Positions 15,052-20,851 of a stretch of DNA of 20,851 nt are shown in pieces. Positions within the stretch are counted from its first letter, which is position 1. Every line of letters begins with the position of its first letter. The translations under genes and the position numbers were made by a program. The notes under the pieces were generated by a model. That model was not told where the DNA came from and did no database searches. It worked only from the letters and a program-made list of their open reading frames with translations. The stretch is from positions 1-20,851 of the forward strand of contig CALBIC010000134.1 of the NCBI GenBank assembly GCA_937892915.1, written 5' to 3'. This DNA comes from UBA5972 sp002430125. Lineage in GTDB: Bacteria; Pseudomonadota; Alphaproteobacteria; Rhodobacterales; Rhodobacteraceae.

Positions 15052-15108
15052 TTTTTATTTTGAATAAAAACTGCGAGAATTCGTTCATTATCCATTCAAA
15101 AATGAATG
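15052..15108. promoter_or_regulatory. Palindromes between divergent SDR and LysR genes
   Basis: Two perfect inverted repeats lie between the divergent starts: TTTTTATT/AATAAAAA (15052-15059 with 15063-15070) and CATTCA/TGAATG (15093-15098 with 15103-15108). The second overlaps the first possible LysR start codon (15102). LysR regulators usually bind dyads in such a gap and repress themselves, so these are candidate operator sites; binding is inferred, not shown. Confidence 0.45.
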
Positions 15109-15116
15109 TCATAAAC

Positions 15117-16010
15117 ATGCAAAATCTCGACTGGTCGCTGATCCAAACCTTTCTAGCCGTCGCCGAGCACGGCTCGTTTACAGCTGCCGCACGCTTGACC
15201 GGCATCAGCCAGCCAACGATAGGGCGGCACATTCAGGCGCTTGAACAGCAACTCAACACGCCGGTGTTTCAACGCCAGAATAGCGGGCACCAGTTGACGG
15301 ACGCAGGCACACAGTTGCTGGAACAGGCGCGTGTTATGGAGGAGGCCGCGGCACGCATGCATCTGATGGCAGCCGGCCAATCCGACGGGCTGTCCGGCAC
15401 GGTTCGGATATCGGCCAGCGTGGTTGTGTCGCATTATCTGTTGCCCGAAATCTTCGCCCGCATCCGCGCCGCCGAACCGCAGATCGAACTTGAACTTCAC
15501 CCCTCGGACGACACTGATAACCTGCTGTTCCGCGAGGCCGACATTGCCGTTCGCATGTACCGCCCCGAACAGCTTGACGTGATCACCCGCAAAGTCGGAG
15601 CGCAGAAATTCGGGATTTTCGCCACCCGCGAGTATCTTGACCAAGCGGGCCGTCCGTCTGACATGGCTGGAATCTTTCAGCATGACTTTATTGGCTATGA
15701 TCGTTCGGACCTGATGATCAAAGAAATGCGGCTGATGGGCATTCCCGCCGAACGGTCGATGTTCGCAATCCGCTGTGACAACCAATCTGTTTATCTGGAA
15801 CTGCTGCGCGCCGGATGCGGGTTGGGCGTGGCCCCGCTTAACATCGCCAGCATGGACCCGTCGCTTGAACGCGTTCTGCCAGACATTAAAATCCCCGAAT
15901 TACCGATCTGGCTAACGGCCCACGAGGCTTTGCGCAGCGCACCCCGCATCCGGCGGGTGTTTGACATTTTGGCGGACGGTTTGGCCAAGGTAGCGCCAGC
16001 CGCCGCTTGA
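15117..16010 (+). CDS. LysR-family transcriptional regulator
   Basis: 297 residues from the chosen ATG. The winged helix-turn-helix is at about 4-62 (LDWSLIQTFLAVAEHGSFTA, then RLTGISQPTIGRHIQALEQQL). It is followed by a substrate-binding domain with GTVRISASVVVSHYLLPEI, DIAVRMYRPEQ, CDNQSVYLELLRAGCGLGVAP and a C-terminal helix. I use ATG 15117, which places the HTH where the family has it; ATG 15102 is an alternative and neither has a good ribosome site. It is divergent from the SDR gene, its most likely target. The ligand is unknown. leuB follows 61 bases later, but a role in leucine regulation is not indicated. Confidence 0.9.
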   Translation: MQNLDWSLIQTFLAVAEHGSFTAAARLTGISQPTIGRHIQALEQQLNTPVFQRQNSGHQLTDAGTQLLEQARVMEEAAARMHLMAAGQSDGLSGTVRISASVVVSHYLLPEIFARIRAAEPQIELELHPSDDTDNLLFREADIAVRMYRPEQLDVITRKVGAQKFGIFATREYLDQAGRPSDMAGIFQHDFIGYDRSDLMIKEMRLMGIPAERSMFAIRCDNQSVYLELLRAGCGLGVAPLNIASMDPSLERVLPDIKIPELPIWLTAHEALRSAPRIRRVFDILADGLAKVAPAAA

Positions 16011-16071
16011 CCGTCGCCTGTGCAGGGTTTACCCGATGGCCTTAGATTTTCGCGCATAAAGGACGACACGA

Positions 16072-17181
16072 ATGAGCAACCCTTCGCTTTTGATTCTTGC
16101 TGGTGACGGCATTGGCCCCGAAGTTATGGCCGAAGTACGCCGGGTGATTACCTGGTTTGGCGACAAACGTGACCTGAAATTTGATGTGACCGAAGATCTG
16201 GTTGGTGGTGCAGCCTATGACGTGCACGGCACGCCGCTGACCGATGAAACCATGGCCAAAGCGATGGCTGCCGATGCAGTTTTGCTGGGGGCGGTTGGTG
16301 GACCAGCCTATGACAATCTGGATTTCAGCGTAAAGCCCGAACGTGGCTTGCTGCGCCTGCGCAAGGAAATGGACCTGTTTTCCAACCTGCGCCCGGCCCA
16401 GTGCTTTGATGCCTTGGCGGAATTTTCGTCGCTAAAGCCGGAAATTGTTGCCGGGCTTGATATTATGATCGTGCGCGAACTGACCAGCGGCGTTTATTTC
16501 GGCGAACCACGCGGCATCACCGTAATGGATGACGGCCAGCGCATGGGGGTGAATACGCAGCGCTATACCACGAACGAAATTCGCCGTGTCGCGCGCTCAG
16601 CGTTTGAACTGGCCAAGCGTCGCAGCAACCGGGTTTGCTCGATGGAAAAGGCCAATGTGATGGAAAGCGGCATCTTGTGGCGCGAAGAAGTGCAATGGGT
16701 GCATGACCACGAATACCCCGAGGTCGAGCTTTCCCATATGTATGCCGATAACGGTGCGATGCAGTTGGTTCGTGCGCCCAAGCAGTTTGACGTGATCGTC
16801 ACTGATAACCTGTTTGGCGATATTCTGTCCGACTGCGCTGCGATGCTGACCGGTTCGCTTGGCATGCTGCCCTCGGCCAGCCTGGGTGCGCCGATGGAAA
16901 ACGGCCGGCCCAAGGCGCTTTACGAACCGGTACACGGTTCAGCACCTGACATCACCGGCCAGGGCAAAGCCAATCCATCGGCTTGCATCCTTAGTTTCGC
17001 AATGGCGTTGCGGTATTCGTTTGATCAAGGGGATGAGGCGACGCGGCTGGAAAATGCCGTGCAATCCGTTTTGGCCAGCGGCATCCGCACGGCGGATTTG
17101 ATGCAGGCGGCAGACGGCAAACCCGCCTCGACGACCGAAATGGGCGACGCAATTCTGGCCGCACTCGACGCCAGCCTTTGA
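16072..17181 (+). CDS. leuB: 3-isopropylmalate dehydrogenase
   Basis: 369 residues; oxidatively decarboxylates 3-isopropylmalate with NAD+, the third leucine-specific step. Seen: GDGIGPEVM (11-19), VRELTSGVYFGEPRG (134-148, with Tyr142), MEKANVM with the catalytic Lys193, metal-binding Asp226 (YADNGAM), Asp250 and Asp254 (NLFGDILSDCAAML), and EPVHGSAPDITGQGKANP (285-302). The ATG at 16072 has AAGGA at a good distance. It is separated from leuCD by four unrelated genes and ends at its own terminator, so it is probably transcribed independently of leuCD. Confidence 0.97.
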   Translation: MSNPSLLILAGDGIGPEVMAEVRRVITWFGDKRDLKFDVTEDLVGGAAYDVHGTPLTDETMAKAMAADAVLLGAVGGPAYDNLDFSVKPERGLLRLRKEMDLFSNLRPAQCFDALAEFSSLKPEIVAGLDIMIVRELTSGVYFGEPRGITVMDDGQRMGVNTQRYTTNEIRRVARSAFELAKRRSNRVCSMEKANVMESGILWREEVQWVHDHEYPEVELSHMYADNGAMQLVRAPKQFDVIVTDNLFGDILSDCAAMLTGSLGMLPSASLGAPMENGRPKALYEPVHGSAPDITGQGKANPSACILSFAMALRYSFDQGDEATRLENAVQSVLASGIRTADLMQAADGKPASTTEMGDAILAALDASL

Positions 17182-17189
17182 CAGTGACC

Positions 17190-17223
17190 AAGACCGGATT
17201 TCGCATGAGAAACGGTCTTTCTC
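17190..17223 (+). terminator. Possible first terminator after leuB
   Basis: AAGACCG (17190-17196) pairs with CGGTCTT (17213-17219) over a 16-base loop, followed by TCT. Weaker than the hairpin at 17240; the two may act in tandem. Confidence 0.4.
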
Positions 17224-17239
17224 CTAAGCGTTTTAGATC

Positions 17240-17268
17240 CGCCGCCCAATTATACTGGGCGGCGTTTT
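17240..17268 (+). terminator. Rho-independent terminator after leuB
   Basis: CGCCGCCCA (17240-17248) pairs perfectly with TGGGCGGCG (17256-17264) over a 7-base loop, followed directly by TTTT. It lies 58 bases after the leuB stop. Confidence 0.88.
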
Positions 17269-17418
17269 CGACCAAAAACATCGGCTTGCTGCGGTGTCTA
17301 TATCGGCTTTCGGTCTGAAATCCAGAGGATGCGGCCCGTTTAAGTCAGATGCCATTGCGAAACCACCTTGCACAGAAGACTGGGGACCTGTGGCTAGAAG
17401 CCTAAAACCTTCAGAAAT

Positions 17419-18207
17419 TCAATTGGTCAGATAGATCTTGAGTTCGGTATTTTTGGGTGAATTGCCTGACCACGCATTAGCCATCAGCGTATTGTCCTGG
17501 CAAAGCGTCTTTACTGTTGGCGCTTTCAATATCGTCACCAACAGTATCTGACCACGAATTGAATTTCTCGACCAGCCACGCAGCGATCCCGACAGGGCTT
17601 TCCATCATCGCATAACTGGGGGTTTGCGGCTTAGTCGCCTGTTGTGTGCGATACCCGTCCTCGATCAGTTGATCGCGTAAAAACTTTTTTGCCATGCAAG
17701 TTCGTCTGCGGTTTGCGGGCCGTCAGGGTGACGCATCGTCAGAATGTTGATGTGAATGGCGCGGCAGGATTGCGGATGGTCAAAGCCCAGCCAAGTTGAA
17801 ACCGCCCCGCCCATTCAAAGGCGTCCTCGATCTTTCCGCCGAACCGTTCAGGATGCGCGAGGGGTTCAATCACCTCAAGGAATTCGACAATCGAGCCGGG
17901 CCCAGCCGTGACTGATCACCAAAGGCATCGGCGCTGGTCCGCTGCCTTTCTCGTAGACATAATGCATGTCGATACCGTCAACGGTCGCCTTAAAATGCGA
18001 AAACCGATTGATCGCAGCCTCTTGTTTGCGCCAGTCAAATTCTTCGATCCAATAGGCACATAGTTCTTTCATATAGTCGAGATTGGTACCATAACCCCAG
18101 CCGCCATCATCCGGCATTTCGTACCACGGATAGTTTGAAACCCTATCACGAATCCACGCAAGCATTTCATCTGGGACGCTGACTTTGAATGGGCGGGGCA
18201 TGGACAT
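17419..18207 (-). pseudogene. Epoxide hydrolase, broken by frameshifts and an internal deletion
   Basis: The N-terminus is intact: MPRPFKVSVPDEMLAWIRDRV to VISHGW is the epoxide-hydrolase N-terminal (EHN) domain plus the oxyanion HGW. An extra G in the GGGCCC run near 17897-17903 then shifts the frame; the other frame continues SIVEFLEVIEPLAHPERFGGKIEDAF. At about 17810-17815 this jumps to GGAVSTWLGFDHPQSCRAIHINI, losing roughly 60-70 residues including the nucleophile motif GGDWG. It runs on through TMRHPDGPQTADELAWQK, then a missing A in the poly-A run (plus-strand T's 17685-17690) shifts it again to KKFLRDQLIEDGYRTQQATK and ESPVGIAAWLVEKFNSWSD. Another shift near 17490-17502 leads to a short tail ending at 17419. 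The frames read as one protein in order, so this is decay of one gene. No activity expected. Confidence 0.9.
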
Positions 18208-18521
18208 TTAGGTTATCAACCTTTGATTTTTTAAGGCAGCAATTGAAAAAGGTGCGTCATGCGCCACCCGAAAGTAGCGGCAGAGTTCGCGCAAAGCCAA
18301 GTGCAATTTCGCGCTCGCCGGTGCAACCCAAGCGCTTGTGCAGGCGGTCGTTTGTCAGGGCAGTTGACGAAACCAGTTCAATAAACTGGCCTCTGCGGGC
18401 CAAATCACCGTCATGCGGTGCCTTGCTGTTCGGGGAGAGCTGTATGTGATGAACCGCTGCCCGAAGATCAATCCTCCGCCCGTTCCGGAAACCGAAGTTG
18501 TATCTGGGGATCTGAAAGCTT
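18208..18521. other. 314-base gap with an unassigned minus-strand open frame
   Basis: Between the broken epoxide hydrolase and the molybdoenzyme gene, one minus-strand frame is open from an ATG at 18577 (inside the end of the molybdoenzyme gene) to TGA at 18257, 106 codons. Its third positions are GC-rich over 18257-18470 (product segments LRAAVHHIQLSPNS and GQFIELVSSTALTNDRLHKR), as in real genes here. I recognise no family, there is no ribosome site, and the N-terminal third overlaps the preceding gene. It may be the tail of a decayed gene; given its neighbour this is plausible but unproven. Confidence 0.25.
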
Positions 18522-20840
18522 TCAGTCAGCCCCGATGATATCCGGTGGCTGAAAAGCCGTAAGGTCTGGCAATTCACCGGCGAATCTCTCGACCTCGATC
18601 AAACAGGAATGCGCCACTGGCCCCTGCGCAAGGCTTGACGTGCCTTCGTCGCGGGTCAGAACGTTCGGGTTGCCGTGTTTGCAGGTCAGCGCGCTGTTGT
18701 CCGGCGGTGCCGGATCAAACCACGCGCCGGTGCTCAGTTGCGCGACTTCGACCATTTGGTTTTCGTTAACCAACAACGACGCCAGACACGCGCCCCGGTC
18801 ATTAAACACCCGCACGATATCGCCTGCATCCAAACCGCGCGACGCAGCGGCGTCAGGATGCAGGGTAACGGTCTCGCGCCCACCCCGCTTTGCGGCGCGG
18901 CTGACCGAACCGTGATCCAGTTGCGAATGCAGCTTTGAAACCGGCTGGTTTGAAATCATATGCAGCGGATAGTCCGTCCTGGCTGAACCCAGCCATTCCT
19001 TCGGTTCCAGCCAGGTCGCATGACCGGGACAATCCGCATAGCCAAATCCGGCGACGGTTTCAGAAAAAATCTCGATCTTGCCACTCGGGGTATTCAGTGG
19101 ATTGGCATCAGGATCCTCACGAAATGCGCGCATCATGACCTTATGGCGCGCATCAGGCGGCGCGGCGAACCAACGGTTTTTCCTGAGCTCTGCAAGTTCA
19201 GGCAAGGCGATACCAACCGCAGCGGCATCGTCACGCGACTCCTGATAAATCCGGGCGATCCATTCTGCTTCGGACAGGCCTTCAGTGAACTGTTCCTCGA
19301 CTCCCATTGCGGCAGCGATGCCTTTGAAAATCGCGTGGTCGGTTCGGGCTTGGCCGGCGGGTTCAGCCAGCTTTTCCATGTAAATCACGTAACTGTCACG
19401 TGGCGAAATGCCGATATCCTCGCGCTCCAGATGTGTGGTGCAGGGCAGCACGATATCGGCATGTTTCGCTGACGCGTTCCAGCACCATTCGTTGACAATC
19501 ACGGTGTCAGGTTTTGCCCAAGCCCGCACCATCTTGGCCAGATCCTGATGGTGATGAAACGGATTACCGCCAGCCCAGTAAACCACCTTGGTTTCGGGAT
19601 AGGTGAGGGTTTCGCCGTCATAGGTGAACGTGCGGCCGGGGTTCAGCAACATGTCGCTGATCCGCGCCACCGGGATGAAATCCTTGACCGGATTGCGCCG
19701 TTGGGGCAGTGACGCACCCGGGATCGACCGGAAAGCACCGCCAATGGAATTAACTGCGCTATAGCCAAAGCCAATGCCGGTGCCGGGCAGCCCGATCTGC
19801 CCCAGCATCGACGCCAATGTGATTGCCGCCCAATACGGTTGTTCGCCATGATCCTGCCGCGTCAGCGACCACGAGATTGAAATCATCGTGCGGCTGCCTG
19901 CCATCTGTCGGGCAAGTTCGCGGATCGTGGACGCCGGAACGGCACAGATCGCCGCCGCCCATTCCGGCGTCTTGGCAATGCCGTCCGTTTCGCCAAGCAG
20001 ATAGGGGCGGAACTTGTCAAAGCCTTCGCAATACCGGTCTAGAAAGTCCTGATCCTGCAAGCCCTCGGCCAACAGCACATGCATCAGGCCCAGCATCAGC
20101 GCCACATCCGACCCCGGACGCGGCGAAATCCAATCGCCACCAACTTCGGCAATCATGTCGGATTTCAGCGGGCTGATACTAACGAAATGAACGCCATTTG
20201 CCGACGCTGCCATCAACCCCTCGCGTTGCGCATGCCGTCCGGTTCCGCCTTGATTGATCTGTCCGTTTTTGACAGGAACGCCGCCAAAAGCCACGAACAA
20301 TTCGGCGTTTTCGGCAATCGACGGCCACGTCGTGCTTTGATCCATATGGCCGCGAAACGTGCCCAGAATATGCGGCACGATTACCTCGGCGGCAGCAAAA
20401 CTGTAGGTGTTGACCGAACGGGTGAAACCGCCGACGCAGTTCAGAAACCGCTTCATCTGACTTTGCGCATGGTGAAACCGCCCAGCGCTGGCCCAGCCAT
20501 ACGACCCGGCATAAATCGCTTTGTTGCCATAGGTCTTGCGGACACGGTCCAGTTCAACGGCCACAAGTATTTCCGCCTGCTGCCAACTGACCTCGACAAA
20601 GGCCTCTTTGCCGCGCAGGTGGCCATTTGATCCGGGGCCATTCTCAAGCCAGCTTTTTCGCACCATCGGGGCGGTGATCCGGGTCGGGCCGTCTAACACA
20701 TCGACTATCCCGCCGCCGATTGGCGAGGGGTCTATATCCTGCTCGAAAGGATGCAACGCCACCACTTTATGGCCTGATTTTTCAACCCGATAGGTTCCCC
20801 AATGGGTGCTGGTCAGTGGCAGATCATGATCTTTTGGCAA
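18522..20840 (-). CDS. Molybdopterin-dependent S-/N-oxide reductase (BisC/DMSO reductase group)
   Basis: 772 residues, the length of E. coli BisC. These enzymes use a bis-MGD molybdenum centre to reduce S- or N-oxides (biotin or methionine sulfoxide, DMSO, TMAO). Seen: SYGWASAGRFHHAQSQ with Tyr114 and Trp116, TYSFAAAEV with Ser147 (position of the molybdenum-ligand Ser of Rhodobacter DMSO reductase), INQGGTGRHAQR, YWAGGNPFHHHQDL, IVLPCTTHLEREDI, the C-terminal SNQPVSKLHSQLDHG and a final KHGNPNVLTRDEGTSSLAQG. There is no Tat signal and no N-terminal FeS cysteines, so it should be cytoplasmic and need a separate reductant. The start is TTG at 20840 with GGAG seven bases before it; an in-frame ATG at 20846 is directly followed by TAG. 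Closest to biotin/methionine sulfoxide reductase; substrate is inferred. Confidence 0.9.
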   Translation of the reverse strand: MPKDHDLPLTSTHWGTYRVEKSGHKVVALHPFEQDIDPSPIGGGIVDVLDGPTRITAPMVRKSWLENGPGSNGHLRGKEAFVEVSWQQAEILVAVELDRVRKTYGNKAIYAGSYGWASAGRFHHAQSQMKRFLNCVGGFTRSVNTYSFAAAEVIVPHILGTFRGHMDQSTTWPSIAENAELFVAFGGVPVKNGQINQGGTGRHAQREGLMAASANGVHFVSISPLKSDMIAEVGGDWISPRPGSDVALMLGLMHVLLAEGLQDQDFLDRYCEGFDKFRPYLLGETDGIAKTPEWAAAICAVPASTIRELARQMAGSRTMISISWSLTRQDHGEQPYWAAITLASMLGQIGLPGTGIGFGYSAVNSIGGAFRSIPGASLPQRRNPVKDFIPVARISDMLLNPGRTFTYDGETLTYPETKVVYWAGGNPFHHHQDLAKMVRAWAKPDTVIVNEWCWNASAKHADIVLPCTTHLEREDIGISPRDSYVIYMEKLAEPAGQARTDHAIFKGIAAAMGVEEQFTEGLSEAEWIARIYQESRDDAAAVGIALPELAELRKNRWFAAPPDARHKVMMRAFREDPDANPLNTPSGKIEIFSETVAGFGYADCPGHATWLEPKEWLGSARTDYPLHMISNQPVSKLHSQLDHGSVSRAAKRGGRETVTLHPDAAASRGLDAGDIVRVFNDRGACLASLLVNENQMVEVAQLSTGAWFDPAPPDNSALTCKHGNPNVLTRDEGTSSLAQGPVAHSCLIEVERFAGELPDLTAFQPPDIIGAD

Positions 20841-20851
20841 CTACATTCTCC

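Noticed and set aside
15060..15116. Longer LysR start at TTG 15060
   Set aside because: No ribosome site, AT-rich non-coding sequence, and it would put the operator-like palindromes inside the gene.

Overview
The window looks like chromosome from a Rhodobacterales (Roseobacter-type) alphaproteobacterium. This is inferred from the gene set (Tat-exported YkuD protein, IalB-family secreted protein, Rhizobium etli-type L-asparaginase, leuC-leuD with a membrane protein / endonuclease-phosphatase pair behind it) and from moderately GC-rich coding sequence with AT-richer gaps. No rRNA, tRNA, CRISPR array or intact transposase is visible.

Layout. 1-1830 is a cell-envelope group: a Tat-exported L,D-transpeptidase-like protein (-), a CAP-domain lipoprotein (+) and a second L,D-transpeptidase-like lipoprotein (-). 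1980-3224 is a stand-alone class II HMG-CoA reductase. It is followed by 608 bases with no long gene, holding a G-rich tract, a plausible 58-59 residue ORF and a run of hairpins that may be a structured RNA. 3833-4981 is rlmN (-). 5049-5979 is a decay zone with a frameshifted, 5'-truncated alpha/beta hydrolase and a facing open frame with no normal start codon. 6023-6559 is an IalB-family protein (-) and 6734-7747 is an L-asparaginase (+).

7746-8006, between the converging 3' ends of the asparaginase gene and an MscS-type channel gene, is almost entirely inverted repeats. Part of it is a 128-base unit that folds on paper into a four-way junction. The channel gene (8033-9382) sits behind a small membrane-protein gene (9443-9697) on the minus strand.

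9940-17181 is the leucine region. leuC and leuD are tightly coupled and end at a strong terminator. Next come a polytopic membrane protein overlapping a secreted endonuclease/exonuclease/phosphatase-fold protein, a divergent atypical SDR / LysR regulator pair, and then leuB with its own terminator. Together leuC, leuD and leuB encode the isomerase and dehydrogenase steps of leucine synthesis; leuA is not in the window.

17419-18207 is a clearly broken epoxide hydrolase gene. 18522-20840 is a full-length molybdopterin enzyme of the DMSO / biotin sulfoxide reductase group (-) with an unusual TTG start directly after an in-frame ATG-TAG. The least explained sequences are the palindrome chain at 7746-8006 and the hairpin cluster at 3622-3710.
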